NCBI GenBank assembly: GCA_039033415.1 | Contig: JBCCCR010000011.1 | Coordinates: 62,001-126,000, forward strand | Source: Pseudomonadota bacterium | Lineage (GTDB): Bacteria > Pseudomonadota > Gammaproteobacteria > Xanthomonadales > SZUA-38 | Length of the DNA: 64,000 bases | Direction of reading: 5' to 3' | Shown: piece after piece, positions 1-8,309 of the stretch | Numbering within the stretch: position 1 is the first letter of the stretch | How the letters are laid out: the number at the start of each line of letters is the position of its first letter | Notes under the pieces: generated by a model | Databases searched by the model: none | What the model was told of the DNA's origin: nothing | Seen by the model: only the letters and a program-made list of their open reading frames with translations | Program-made: the position numbers and the translations under genes

Positions 1-231
1 AACCGAGAAGATGCCATTGCGGACCGGCACCTGAAGAATCGAGAGCGGCCCGGCTGTCAGCAGGCCAGTACTCGGATCCGGCGAGTCAAACAGAGCAAAC
101 TCAAAATCAAAGCTGCCGTTGGCCAGCTCGCCTTCGAGCTCGAGCTGTCCCTGATAGGAGAAGGTCGAAGTCACCTGGCCATAGGCTAGCGCCGGCAGGA
201 TCAGCGCGAGGGCCAAAACGAGGCGGATCAC
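1..231 (-). CDS. Secreted protein, N-terminal part only (runs off window start)
   Basis: A GTG at 231-229 overlaps the ilvA stop codon by one base (TAGTG) and opens a frame that continues past base 1, giving 77 residues here. The first ~19 residues form a signal peptide (basic residue, Leu/Ala-rich core, Ala-Tyr-Gly). After it comes a 'FSYQGQL...ANGSFDFEFALFD' pattern, which I recognise from large secreted bacterial proteins of unknown role that begin with a beta-rich YQG-L repeat. The TAGTG junction suggests translational coupling to ilvA, but a secreted protein has no obvious link with isoleucine synthesis, so the proximity may be incidental. The C-terminus and function cannot be seen. Confidence 0.7.
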   Translation of the reverse strand, partial: MIRLVLALALILPALAYGQVTSTFSYQGQLELEGELANGSFDFEFALFDSPDPSTGLLTAGPLSILQVPVRNGIFSV

Positions 232-1925
232 TAGTGTCCAGTCGCTCGAAGGTCGGTGGCGGACACGGCAAGAGGGGTGTCCGCGGCGACGGTCTTGCTG
301 CTGCGGTCCGCGATCGCGGGCGCGAGAAACTCGCGGTACGCCGGATTGTCCGTTTCGTCCGTAAAGCCGTAGCCGGTAGCAACGAGGAACTCGCCGAAAG
401 CGTCCTGCTCCCGTTCTTCGACAAAAAAACCGGCCAAGACCCGGCCGTAAGCGGCACCGTGATTACGATAGTGGAACAGGCTGATCGACCAGCGGCCCGC
501 GAGCTTGCCCAGGAAATCGAGCAGGGCGCCGGGTCGTTCGGGAAACTCAAAGCGAACGACTCGCTCGCTGGCGACCCGGCGTTCCAGCGGCGGTTCAGAC
601 GACGAGTTATCGGCAGCGTCATGATCGGCAGCGGAGGGGGGTCTACCGCCCACCATGTGGCGGAGGTGCAAGCGGGCCAGCTCGTTGTGGCTCAGGTCTC
701 TTACCGGATAGCCCGCCTCGCTAAGCCGCTGCACGGTGCCGTCGGGTTCATCGCGGGTGCCGTCCAGCGACAGCCCAATAAAGACTCGCGCTTGCTCCGG
801 GTCGCTGTAGCGGTAGTTGAATTCGGTCACCGCCGGTGAACCGAGTACCTTCAAAAACGCCAGGTAGCTGCCGCGTTCCTCCGGGATCATCACGGAGAGA
901 AGCGCCTCCTCGCCGCGCCCCATGGCCGCTCGCTCGACGACGTGACCCATCCGCGAGAAGTTGATGTTGGCGCCGCTGTTAATCGCGATGGTATCGCCGG
1001 TCAGCTCACCGCCGTCTTCCAGGTAGCGTTTGATGCCGGCCACCGCCATGGCGCCGGCGGGCTCCACCAGTGAGCGGGTATCCTCGAAAATGTCCCGCAT
1101 GGCCGCACAGATCTCGTCGGAGCCCACGGTCACCAGCTCGTCGACCAGGCCTTGCGCTACCGCAAACGTGTTGTCGCCCACCCGTCGCACCGCGGCACCG
1201 TCCGCGAAGATGCCGACCCGGTCCAGCGTCACCGGGTGCCCTGCAGCCAGCGCTGCCTTGAGGCAGGCGGCGTCCTCGGGTTCCACGGCAATGATCCGCG
1301 TTTCCGGGCTCAGTGCGCGAATAACCGCCCCCGCGCCGGCGAGCAGCCCGCCGCCGCCGACCGGCATAAACACGGCTCCGGGCGGGCCCGCGGACTGGTT
1401 GAGAAGCTCCAGCCCGATGGTGCCCTGGCCGGCGATGACGTCGGGGTTGTCGAAGGGGTGGACAAAAGGCCGGCCACGTTCTTCGGATAGCGTCTGTGCA
1501 TGGCTGCACGCCTCGTCGTAGTTGTCTCCGACGAGATGAACCCGGGCGCCCAGCTGGCGGACCGCTTCGACCTTGATACTCGGGGTGGTCCGAGGCATGA
1601 CAATGTCCGCCTCGAGGTCGAGGCGAGCGGCGGCGCGAGCGACGCCCTGCGCGTGGTTGCCGGCCGACGCGGCGATGACGCCGCTGCGCAGGCCCTGCTC
1701 GCTGACCAGTCGATGAATGCACGTATAGGCGCCGCGAACCTTAAACGAGAAGCTGGGCTGCAGGTCCTCCCGTTTCAGCCAGATGGCTTTACCGAGGCGC
1801 CGGGTGAGGTTTTCGGCGGGCTCGAGGGGTGTTCGTTTGGCGATGTCATAGACGGGCGCTGAGACCGATCGGCGGAGGTAGTCCAGCAGCGGGTCGGTCT
1901 CCGGAAGGGGCCCGTTGTCAGCCAC
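231..1925 (-). CDS. ilvA: Threonine ammonia-lyase (threonine deaminase), biosynthetic
   Basis: Converts threonine to 2-oxobutanoate, the first step of isoleucine synthesis, in the cytosol. From the GTG at 1925 the protein is 564 residues. The PLP lysine is K62 in SFSFKVRGAY and the phosphate-binding loop is GGGGL at 190-194. The C-terminal third is the paired ACT-like regulatory region (IPEERGSYLAF, then FEFPERPGALLDFL), so allosteric control by isoleucine is expected. A longer frame upstream is only leuB shadow. The chosen start makes the N-terminus line up with E. coli IlvA and overlaps leuB by 8 bases. An Ala/Asp/Ser-rich insert of ~20 residues lies between the two ACT-like repeats, and the C-terminus has a ~30-residue tail not typical of the family. 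Confidence 0.95.
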   Translation of the reverse strand: MADNGPLPETDPLLDYLRRSVSAPVYDIAKRTPLEPAENLTRRLGKAIWLKREDLQPSFSFKVRGAYTCIHRLVSEQGLRSGVIAASAGNHAQGVARAAARLDLEADIVMPRTTPSIKVEAVRQLGARVHLVGDNYDEACSHAQTLSEERGRPFVHPFDNPDVIAGQGTIGLELLNQSAGPPGAVFMPVGGGGLLAGAGAVIRALSPETRIIAVEPEDAACLKAALAAGHPVTLDRVGIFADGAAVRRVGDNTFAVAQGLVDELVTVGSDEICAAMRDIFEDTRSLVEPAGAMAVAGIKRYLEDGGELTGDTIAINSGANINFSRMGHVVERAAMGRGEEALLSVMIPEERGSYLAFLKVLGSPAVTEFNYRYSDPEQARVFIGLSLDGTRDEPDGTVQRLSEAGYPVRDLSHNELARLHLRHMVGGRPPSAADHDAADNSSSEPPLERRVASERVVRFEFPERPGALLDFLGKLAGRWSISLFHYRNHGAAYGRVLAGFFVEEREQDAFGEFLVATGYGFTDETDNPAYREFLAPAIADRSSKTVAADTPLAVSATDLRATGH

Positions 1926-2979
1926 CGGACTGACCAAGCTGCTGGCGGACTGCGCTCGCGACCTCGCTGGTGCTGAGCGTGCCGCCAACGTCCGCGGTGG
2001 TTTGCTTCGCGGCGATACAGCGGCTGACGGCCGCGCGGAGCTCGTCCGCGAGGTCGGCCCGCTGAACGTCGCGCTCGAGCCACAGCGCGGCGCTGAGCAT
2101 GGTGCCCATCGGGTTGGCTTTGCCAAGACCTGCGATGTCCGGCGCTGAACCGTGGATGGGTTCGTACAGGCCAGGGCCATCAGCCGCCAGCGATGCAGAG
2201 GGCAATACGCCGAGGGAGCCCGCCACCGCGGCGGTCTCGTCGGTCAGGATGTCGCCGAACATGTTCTCCGTGACCATCACGTCAAAAAACGCAGGGCGGG
2301 TCACCAGCGTCATGGCGGCCGCGTCGACGAGCATGGTGTCAAACGTGAGGTCCGGATACTCGTCGCCAACGATGGCGGTCGTCAGCGAGCGCCAGAGTCG
2401 GGAGGTTGCCAGCACGTTGGCCTTGTCGACCAAAGTCAGGTGGCCGCGGCGCTGACGCGCCAGGTCACCGGCCAGGCGAACAACCCGCTCGATCTCGCCG
2501 GCGTGATAGCTGCAGAGGTCCGAGGCAGACTGGCTGCCCTCCGTTTTCTCGCCGAAGTAGATGCCGCCGGTCAGCTCGCGCACGACCAGCAGGTCGACGC
2601 CCTCAAGCCGATCTGGCTTGAGCGGACTGGCGTCAGCCAGAGCGGGCTCCATGCGGGTGGGTCTTAGGTTCGCGAAAACCTCCATCCCCTGGCGCAGCCG
2701 CAGCAGACCCTGCTCAGGCCTGACGCTGGCGGTGGGGTCGTCCCACTTCGGTCCGCCCACCGCGCCGAGAAGGACACCGTGGCTTTCGATGCAGGCCTTA
2801 AGCGTTGCCGCCGGCAGGGGATCGCCCGTTTCGTCGATCGCCGCGCCGCCGATCAGATGGCGGTCCACCGCCAGCTCCAGCCCGTTGCCGTCAGCCAGCG
2901 CGCTTAACACCTCGATGGTCGCATCGACGACCTCCGGCCCGATACCGTCACCCGGCAGCGCAACCAGCCTGACGGTCAT
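1918..2979 (-). CDS. leuB: 3-isopropylmalate dehydrogenase
   Basis: Oxidatively decarboxylates 3-isopropylmalate to 2-oxoisocaproate with NAD, the third leucine-specific step. The 353-residue protein opens MTVRLVALPGDGIGPEV and carries the substrate-binding LRPTR segment, the metal-binding DAAAMTLV region and the nucleotide-binding HGSAPDIAGLGKANPMG segment near the C-terminus, as in decarboxylating dehydrogenases of this family. The open frame extends 77 codons further upstream, but those codons are leuD read out of frame. The ATG at 2979 overlaps the leuD stop as ATGA, so translation is probably coupled. The 3' end overlaps the ilvA start. Confidence 0.96.
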   Translation of the reverse strand: MTVRLVALPGDGIGPEVVDATIEVLSALADGNGLELAVDRHLIGGAAIDETGDPLPAATLKACIESHGVLLGAVGGPKWDDPTASVRPEQGLLRLRQGMEVFANLRPTRMEPALADASPLKPDRLEGVDLLVVRELTGGIYFGEKTEGSQSASDLCSYHAGEIERVVRLAGDLARQRRGHLTLVDKANVLATSRLWRSLTTAIVGDEYPDLTFDTMLVDAAAMTLVTRPAFFDVMVTENMFGDILTDETAAVAGSLGVLPSASLAADGPGLYEPIHGSAPDIAGLGKANPMGTMLSAALWLERDVQRADLADELRAAVSRCIAAKQTTADVGGTLSTSEVASAVRQQLGQSGG

Positions 2980-3548
2980 GCGCGCTCGCTCTCGAAACGG
3001 CTGATGGCGGCGTCCTGCTCCAGCAGAAAGCCAAGCGCGTCGACGCCGTTCAAAAAGCAGTGCTGCGCAAAACCGTCCAGCGGGAACGTTTCGACGTGAG
3101 GGCCAGCCTCGATCCGTCGCCGCTCGACGTCGATCATCACCTCTGCACCCGGGTTGGCCAGCAGCCACCGGTGCAGCTCTTCGGATACCACCACCGGCAG
3201 CAGACCGCACTTCTGGGAGTTAGAGGAAAAGATATCAGCGAGCTTGCTGGAAACCACAGCCTTGAAGCCGAAGTCGCGAATGGCCCAGGGCGCGTGTTCT
3301 CGCGACGAGCCACAGCCGAAGTTGCGCCCGCCGACTAAGATCCCAGCGGTCCGTGCGGCCGGCTGGTTCAGCACAAAATCTTTGCGAGGCTGATCGTTTT
3401 CATCGAAGCGCCAATCCCGGAAAAGGGCGTCGCCAAAACCTTCGGAAGAGGTGGTGGTCAGAAAGCGCCCGGGAATGATTTGGTCGGTGTCGACATTATC
3501 CTGAGGAATCACGACGGTGGTCTCCGCCAGATGGGTGATTTTCTGCAT
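2976..3548 (-). CDS. leuD: 3-isopropylmalate dehydratase small subunit
   Basis: Small (swivel-domain) subunit of isopropylmalate isomerase, which with LeuC interconverts 2- and 3-isopropylmalate. At 190 residues it has the usual length. Signature segments are 'IPQDNVDTDQIIPGRFL' near the N-terminus and GGRNFGCGSSREHAPWAI in the middle, the substrate-binding loop of the aconitase-family small domain. The start ATG shares one base with the leuC stop (TGATG) and the stop overlaps leuB (ATGA), so leuC-leuD-leuB form a translationally linked block. Confidence 0.96.
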   Translation of the reverse strand: MQKITHLAETTVVIPQDNVDTDQIIPGRFLTTTSSEGFGDALFRDWRFDENDQPRKDFVLNQPAARTAGILVGGRNFGCGSSREHAPWAIRDFGFKAVVSSKLADIFSSNSQKCGLLPVVVSEELHRWLLANPGAEVMIDVERRRIEAGPHVETFPLDGFAQHCFLNGVDALGFLLEQDAAISRFESERA

Positions 3549-4957
3549 CAGGCCGCCTCGCTGGTGTTGATCCGCGGATCGGCGACACAGCCGGCGACCG
3601 CTGCCGCCGCCGCCGCCGCGGGGCTGGCGAGCAGGGTTCGGGAGCCAGGACCTTGGCGCCCCTCAAAATTGCGGTTGCTGGTGCTGATCGCGAGCGCGCC
3701 ATCCGGCACGATGTCGCCGTTCATGGACAGGCACATGGAGCAGCCGGGTAAGCGCCACTGAGCGCCGGCATCGATGAATATCTGATGCAGGCCCTCCTTC
3801 TCGGCGGCCCGATACACCTGTTCCGAACCCGGCACCACCAGCATGGTGACTTCGGGATGGACCTTGCGTCCCTTCAGCTGCGCTGCGGCTGCCCGCAGAT
3901 CGGAGATCCGGGAATTGGTGCAGCTCCCGACAAAGACCACGTTGACCTTGGTACCGATCATCGACTGGCCGGCGTCCAGCCCCATGTACTCCAGCGCCTT
4001 CTCCTCCGACGCGTCGGCCGGCGAGGGGATTGCTTCGGTGATGGGGACCACCATCCCGGGGTGTGTGCCGTAGGTGATGGTCGGCGCGATATCGGCAGCA
4101 TCGATCTTCACCTCGCGGTCGAACGTCGCGCCCTCGTCGCTGCGCAGGGTTTGCCAGTCTTTCACCGCTGCATCAAACGCCTCACCCTCGGGGCTCAGCG
4201 GCCGACCGCGCAGGTAATCGAAGGTTTTCTGGTCGGGCGCGATCATGCCGGCCCGCGCACCGGCTTCGATGCTCATGTTGCAGACGGTCATGCGCTGCTC
4301 CATGTCCAGGCCCTCGATGGTGCTGCCGGCATACTCGATGACGTGACCGGTACCACCGCTGACGCCGATGGTGCCGATGATATGGAGGATCAGATCTTTG
4401 GCCGTCACGCCGGCGCCGAGCTCGCCGTCGATGGTGATCCGCATCGACTTGGGCTTGCGCTGCAGCACGCACTGGGTTGCCAGGACATGGCCAACCTCGG
4501 TGGCACCGATGCCGAAGGCCAGTGCCCCGAACGCGCCGTGTGTGCTGGTGTGGCTGTCGCCGCAGACAATGGTTTTTCCCGGACTCGTGGCACCCAGCTC
4601 CGGCCCGATCACGTGCACGATGCCGCGATAGTCGCTGTCCCAGTCGTGAAGGGTGATCCCGAAGTCGCGGCAGTTTTCGCGCAGCGTGGCGACCTGGGTC
4701 CGAGCCTGCTCGGTCACGTAGGGGCGCCGCCCGTCCCGGGCCGGCAGCGTTGGGGTCGAGTGATCGATGGTGGCGAGCGTCAAGTCCGGTCGACGCACTT
4801 TCAGGCCACGTTCGCGCAGCATGGCGAAGGCCTGCGGGGAAGTCACCTCATGGGTCAGGTGCAGATCGATAAAGAGCACCCCCGGGGTCGCCGGCGTCTC
4901 GCTGACAACCTCATGGGCTGCCCAGATCTTTTCAAACAGAGACTGCGGACTGGCCAT
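3548..4957 (-). CDS. leuC: 3-isopropylmalate dehydratase large subunit
   Basis: Catalytic large subunit of isopropylmalate isomerase, an aconitase-family [4Fe-4S] enzyme. From ATG 4957 it is 469 residues. The cluster ligands are C346 (GSCTNSR), C406 and C409 (GCSMC), and [14 protein letters not shown] at 131-144 is the family active-site segment. An in-frame codon 11 residues upstream is possible, but [12 protein letters not shown] matches the family N-terminus. The gene begins inside the last 26 bases of ilvE, so the upstream gene must be read through to reach it. Confidence 0.96.
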   Translation of the reverse strand: MASPQSLFEKIWAAHEVVSETPATPGVLFIDLHLTHEVTSPQAFAMLRERGLKVRRPDLTLATIDHSTPTLPARDGRRPYVTEQARTQVATLRENCRDFGITLHDWDSDYRGIVHVIGPELGATSPGKTIVCGDSHTSTHGAFGALAFGIGATEVGHVLATQCVLQRKPKSMRITIDGELGAGVTAKDLILHIIGTIGVSGGTGHVIEYAGSTIEGLDMEQRMTVCNMSIEAGARAGMIAPDQKTFDYLRGRPLSPEGEAFDAAVKDWQTLRSDEGATFDREVKIDAADIAPTITYGTHPGMVVPITEAIPSPADASEEKALEYMGLDAGQSMIGTKVNVVFVGSCTNSRISDLRAAAAQLKGRKVHPEVTMLVVPGSEQVYRAAEKEGLHQIFIDAGAQWRLPGCSMCLSMNGDIVPDGALAISTSNRNFEGRQGPGSRTLLASPAAAAAAAVAGCVADPRINTSEAA

Positions 4958-5903
4958 GAACGGCGGACTCCTTGGTGGGCAGGGTTTCAAGCCAGCCGTG
5001 CTGGTCAGAGGTTTGTCCGGTGAACAGGCCGAAGAAGAGTTCCTGGAGGCGTTTTGTGATCGGTCCGCGCCCTTCGCTGCGCACGTTGATCCGGTCGACG
5101 GAGCGCACCGGCGTAATCTCGGCGGCGGTCCCGGTGAAAAAGATCTCGTCAGCCAGGTAGAGGAGTTCCCGAGGCATATCCTGCTCGATCACCTCGATGC
5201 CTTCATCAGCCGCGAGCTTGAACACCGTGTCACGGGTGATACCGTAGAGGATCGACGCGCCGGCCGGCGGCGTATAGATCTTGCCGTCGCGAACGACAAA
5301 CAGATTTTCGCCGGAACCCTCGCTCAGCATGCCGTTGCTGCTGAGCGCAATGCCTTCGCTGAAGCCGAGGCGATGAGCCTCTTCGGCGATCAGCTGGCCC
5401 GACAGGTAGTTGCCGCCGGCCTTCGCCATGGCCGGCAGCGTGTTGGGGGCATAGCGCTGCCAGCTGGACATGCAGACGTCCACGCCGTTGGCCATCGCCT
5501 CCTCCCCGAGATAGGCGCCCCACTTAACCGCCGCAACCGCCACCTCAACCGGCGTTTCCGGCGTGGGCGCCACTCCGAGGGTCCCGGCGCCGCGGAACAC
5601 GATCGGCCGGATGTAGGCTGCCGGCAGCTCGTTGGCCGCCACGAGGCCACCGCAGGCGGTCAGCAGCTCATCGACCGTGTACGGCACTGGCATGCGGTAA
5701 ATCTTTGCCGAATCATGCAGCCGCTTGAGGTGGTCGGTGATGCGAAAGCCCCTCGGGCCATCCGGCGTCTCGTAGACCCGAATACCCTCAAAGACACTCG
5801 ACCCGTAATGCAACGCGTGGGTCATTACGTGCACCCGCGCATCGTCCCACGGCATCGTGCTGCCGTTGAACCAGATGAAGGGTGGGGGGGTCATTTTTGG
5901 CAT
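4932..5903 (-). CDS. ilvE: Branched-chain-amino-acid aminotransferase
   Basis: Last step of leucine, isoleucine and valine synthesis: a PLP-dependent fold-type IV transaminase using glutamate. The 323-residue protein has the Schiff-base lysine at K161 in [11 protein letters not shown], the class-IV signature around [18 protein letters not shown], and the N-terminal [14 protein letters not shown] segment. A second Met at residue 4 is an alternative start. It lies third in the operon, separated from leuA by 62 bases, the largest gap in the cluster. The 3' end overlaps leuC by 26 bases. Confidence 0.95.
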   Translation of the reverse strand: MPKMTPPPFIWFNGSTMPWDDARVHVMTHALHYGSSVFEGIRVYETPDGPRGFRITDHLKRLHDSAKIYRMPVPYTVDELLTACGGLVAANELPAAYIRPIVFRGAGTLGVAPTPETPVEVAVAAVKWGAYLGEEAMANGVDVCMSSWQRYAPNTLPAMAKAGGNYLSGQLIAEEAHRLGFSEGIALSSNGMLSEGSGENLFVVRDGKIYTPPAGASILYGITRDTVFKLAADEGIEVIEQDMPRELLYLADEIFFTGTAAEITPVRSVDRINVRSEGRGPITKRLQELFFGLFTGQTSDQHGWLETLPTKESAVHGQSAVSV

Positions 5904-5965
5904 GCTACTGTCCTGTTATGTCAACTGATAGTCGGGAGCGGGCCCACGATGGGTGAATCAGCCCG

Positions 5966-7528
5966 CTAGACGGAGTTTCTCGCGGGCGCGTCTTCTCTCG
6001 GGGTGGTCTGGCGATTCACCTGGCGGCTGGCCGCATTGATGATCTCCAGCAGGCCCTGCGTGGAGGCCGCAATGATATCAGTGCTGACGCCGGTGCCTTT
6101 GAGCTCACTTTCGCCCCACTGCGCCCGAACCTCGGCTTCGCCTTGCGCATCCTCACCCTGCGTCACGCTCCGAACGGCCAGGCCGCTGACCCTCAGAGCC
6201 AGGCCGGTGGCGCGGATCATCGCCTTGAAGGCCGCGTCCAGCGGACCGTCGCCATGGCTCTCCTCGCTGTGGACTTCGCCCGACTCGTGGGTCAGCGACA
6301 CGCTGGCTGACGCCTCCTCTTCGCCGCTGCCGCTCACCACCCGCAGCGCGCTCAGCTGCCAGGGGCCGCTGCGCGCTGCCTGGCCGGTCACGAGGGCCTC
6401 CAGATCGGCATCGTAGATCCGCTTCTTGCGGTCCGCCAGCGACTTAAACGATTTGAAGACGCTCGCCATGTCGACGTTTTCCACGTCAAAGCCCAACGCC
6501 TTGATACGATCGGACACCGCGTGGCGGCCGCTGTGTTTGCCCAGCACGAGGTCAGACTTCTGCACGCCGACGTCTTCGGGCTTCATGATCTCGTAGGTTT
6601 CAGCGTGCTCCAGCACGCCGTGCTGGTGAATGCCGGCTTCGTGCGCGAAGGCGTTGTCTCCGACAATAGCCTTGTTGCGCGCCACGAAGGTGCCGGTAAT
6701 CCCCGCCAGCAGGCGGCTGGCCGGATGGAGTTTGGTGGTGTCGATGTTCGTCTGGCGCCCATAGTGGTCCGCGCGGGTTCGCAGGGCCATGACGATCTCC
6801 TCCAGTGAGGCGTTGCCGGCGCGCTCCCCGATGCCGTTGATCGTGCACTCGATCTGCCCGGCGCCGGCCTCCACCGCCGCCAGGGAGTTGGCCACCGCCA
6901 TTCCGAGGTCGTTGTGGCAGTGGGTGCTGATCACGGCCTGGTCGACATTGGAAACCCCTTGGCGGATCTGGCTGACCAGCCGACCCATTTCCCCGGGCGT
7001 GGTATAGCCTACGGTGTCGGGGATGTTGATTGTGCCCGCACCCGCGGCGATCACCGCCTCGAAGACTTCAATCAGGAATTCCGGTTCGGTGCGGATGGCG
7101 TCCTCGGCCGAAAACTCCACGTCCTCCACCATCTCGCGGGCCATTTTGACCCCGCCAACCGCCTGCGCCAGCACCTGTTCGCGGCTCATCTTCAGCTTGT
7201 GCTCGCGATGGATGGGGCTGGTGGCGATAAACACGTGGATGCGCTTCGCCGGGGCTGGCTCGAGCGCACGCCCGCTGGCTTCGATGTCGCCGGGATTGCA
7301 GCGCGACAGTGAACAGATCGTTGGCCCCTCAATTTCGCTGGCGATCGACCGCACGCAATTGAAGTCGCCGTCGGAGGCTGCGGCAAAACCCGCTTCGATT
7401 ACGTCCACCTTCAGCGCGGCGAGCATCTGAGCCATCCGCAGCTTCTGCGGCTGGGTCATCGAAAAGCCAGGGCTTTGTTCGCCGTCGCGAAGCGTGGTGT
7501 CGAAGATTCGGACAGGATGACTACTCAT
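5966..7528 (-). CDS. leuA: 2-isopropylmalate synthase
   Basis: Condenses acetyl-CoA with 2-oxoisovalerate, the committed step of leucine synthesis. The 520-residue protein has the N-terminal TIM-barrel motif [13 protein letters not shown] (metal ligand D10, catalytic R14) and the metal-binding [11 protein letters not shown] segment. The ~130-residue C-terminal regulatory domain (about 390-510) normally binds leucine for feedback inhibition, so control is likely at both enzyme and attenuator level. It follows ilvM with an ATGA overlap at 7525-7528. Confidence 0.96.
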   Translation of the reverse strand: MSSHPVRIFDTTLRDGEQSPGFSMTQPQKLRMAQMLAALKVDVIEAGFAAASDGDFNCVRSIASEIEGPTICSLSRCNPGDIEASGRALEPAPAKRIHVFIATSPIHREHKLKMSREQVLAQAVGGVKMAREMVEDVEFSAEDAIRTEPEFLIEVFEAVIAAGAGTINIPDTVGYTTPGEMGRLVSQIRQGVSNVDQAVISTHCHNDLGMAVANSLAAVEAGAGQIECTINGIGERAGNASLEEIVMALRTRADHYGRQTNIDTTKLHPASRLLAGITGTFVARNKAIVGDNAFAHEAGIHQHGVLEHAETYEIMKPEDVGVQKSDLVLGKHSGRHAVSDRIKALGFDVENVDMASVFKSFKSLADRKKRIYDADLEALVTGQAARSGPWQLSALRVVSGSGEEEASASVSLTHESGEVHSEESHGDGPLDAAFKAMIRATGLALRVSGLAVRSVTQGEDAQGEAEVRAQWGESELKGTGVSTDIIAASTQGLLEIINAASRQVNRQTTPREDAPARNSV

Positions 7529-7791
7529 GATGCAATCGCCTCAATCGATGTTGGTTGCCGGGTCTCTGGACCGTTTGTGATGTCGATAACGTCCCGCAGC
7601 TGGCGCAGTGCCTGTGTCAGCGCATTGACCGAGCGGCCCTGGCCGCGAAGCTCGACACTGAGCAGCTGGCCGTCTGTCGCCGGCTCAAGCACCATTCGCT
7701 CGAGGCCGAACCCGTGCCGCTCGATCAGCCAGATCGCCTGTACCGCGCTGCCGCTGATCGATGCCAGGCGCAATTGTAATGCGTGATTCAT
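7525..7791 (-). CDS. ilvM: Acetolactate synthase small (regulatory) subunit, IlvM type
   Basis: An 88-residue single ACT-domain protein of the IlvM class (E. coli IlvM has about 87 residues). The family supports and regulates the acetolactate synthase catalytic subunit. The start ATG at 7791 is chosen because the longer open frame runs back through the attenuator hairpin and its U tract. A short AAGCACCG-free leader of ~40 bases separates it from the attenuator, and GGAGACTGACT lies just before the ATG. It is the first gene of the operon. Unusually no ilvG or ilvB catalytic subunit adjoins it. Confidence 0.88.
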   Translation of the reverse strand: MNHALQLRLASISGSAVQAIWLIERHGFGLERMVLEPATDGQLLSVELRGQGRSVNALTQALRQLRDVIDITNGPETRQPTSIEAIAS

Positions 7792-7831
7792 AGTCAGTCT
7801 CCAGTCATCCGTCGTTTCCCGTGAGCGGCGC

Positions 7832-7862
7832 AAAAAAAAAGCCCCGCTTCGGCGGGGCTTTT
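7832..7862 (-). terminator. Intrinsic terminator (attenuator 3:4 hairpin) before ilvM
   Basis: Read on the minus strand, GCCCCGC (7858-7852) pairs with GCGGGGC (7847-7841) around a short CGAA loop and is followed by nine U residues (7840-7832). It lies between the leader peptide and the first structural gene, the position of a biosynthetic attenuator rather than an end-of-operon terminator. Confidence 0.92.
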
Positions 7863-7990
7863 GCTGTTTGAACCGTGTTTGCTGCTCAAAAGCCCCCGCT
7901 ACCGCTTCGCGCGATAATAAGGAGAGCAAGTACAAGCAGCGCGCCGACGACAGCCGGCACCAGATTGGTGGGGCGGGAGGCGGCTTTTGC
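7832..7990 (-). promoter_or_regulatory. Branched-chain amino acid transcription attenuator (1:2:3:4 architecture)
   Basis: Four segments can be placed on the minus-strand RNA. Segment 1 is AAAAGCC plus CCCGC (7988-7982 and 7977-7973), inside the leader ORF just before the Leu/Val/Ile codon run. Segment 2 is GCGGGGGCUUUU (7899-7888), the last leader codons. Segment 3 is AAAAGCCCCGC (7862-7852) and segment 4 is GCGGGGC (7847-7841) plus the U tract. Segments 1:2, 2:3 (one bulged G) and 3:4 are mutually exclusive, as in enterobacterial ilv and leu attenuators. Predicted behaviour: stalling at scarce charged Leu/Val/Ile tRNA frees segment 2 to form the antiterminator 2:3, and otherwise 3:4 terminates. 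Confidence 0.85.
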
Positions 7991-8032
7991 CACCAGCTTT
8001 CGGCGCTGTTTTGCGGGTCGTCGCTGTTTCAT
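7886..8032 (-). CDS. ilvL: Leader peptide of the ilv-leu operon (48 aa)
   Basis: An ATG at 8032 opens a 48-codon frame ending in TGA at 7888-7886, too short for usual gene callers. The N-terminal half is basic (MKQRRPAKQRRK). Codons 24-40 read LVPAVVGALLVLALLII, in which 12 of 17 codons are Leu, Val or Ile, a typical control-codon run. Its last codons are antiterminator segment 2. An in-frame ATG at 8050 is an alternative start. A small single-pass membrane protein would look similar in composition, but the position directly before an attenuator makes a leader peptide much more likely. Confidence 0.82.
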   Translation of the reverse strand: MKQRRPAKQRRKLVAKAASRPTNLVPAVVGALLVLALLIIARSGSGGF

Positions 8033-8038
8033 CCCTCG

Positions 8039-8067
8039 ATCCTCTGCCATGCTTTCTTTGGTGTCAA
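8039..8067 (-). promoter_or_regulatory. Candidate sigma-70 promoter of the ilv-leu operon
   Basis: On the minus strand a perfect -35 TTGACA (8067-8062) is followed after exactly 17 bases by GAGGAT (8044-8039), a weak -10. Transcription would start close to 8032, at the leader ATG itself, implying a leaderless or nearly leaderless leader mRNA. The -35 is convincing and the -10 is not. Confidence 0.5.
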
Positions 8068-8071
8068 GCCC

Positions 8072-8085
8072 AAAACCCGGGTTTT
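8072..8085. terminator. Perfect palindrome AAAACCCGGGTTTT with T run, possible weak terminator
   Basis: A 14-bp perfect palindrome just downstream of the 67-residue gene at 8106 and just upstream of the candidate operon promoter. With only three G-C pairs per arm and no loop it would be a weak terminator, or an operator. It would separate the small-protein genes from the ilv operon. Confidence 0.35.
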
Positions 8086-8105
8086 TTGTTTCAAACTGTG
8101 GCGGT

Positions 8106-8309
8106 TTATTCGCTCAGCGCCTTAATGAGCAGGTCGCGCTCCAGCGTCGCCGCGGCCCGGTCGGGAAACTTGAGCTGCAGCTTCGAGTCCCCCAACAGCT
8201 GGATATTGAACTGAGCACCCTCTTCGTTCTTCGCTTCGAAGACCCGCGTGATGTGGATGATCTTGTCGAGCACCACCACATACCCTTTTACTTCGTGAAT
8301 CCTGGCCAT
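8106..8309 (-). CDS. Conserved-looking small protein, 67 aa, unknown function
   Basis: I do not recognise a named family. The 67-residue protein (MARIHEVKGYVVVLDKIIHI...) alternates short hydrophobic strands with charged turns and looks like a small soluble beta-rich domain ending in a helix (DRAAATLERDLLIKALSE). It has no signal peptide or membrane segment. Its ATG follows the stop codon of the DUF4389 gene with no gap (TAGATG), so the two are almost certainly cotranscribed and coupled. Confidence 0.7.
   Translation of the reverse strand: MARIHEVKGYVVVLDKIIHITRVFEAKNEEGAQFNIQLLGDSKLQLKFPDRAAATLERDLLIKALSE

Noticed and set aside
1918-3210. Longer leuB start at 3210 and longer ilvA start at 2180
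   Set aside because: The added N-termini are Arg/Ala-rich out-of-frame reads of the upstream gene. Family alignment and stop-start overlaps fix the starts at 2979 and 1925.
3785-5023. 412-codon plus-strand frame opposite leuC
   Set aside because: No family pattern, and rich in His/Gly/Asp from the reverse of leuC codons. leuC itself is unambiguous.
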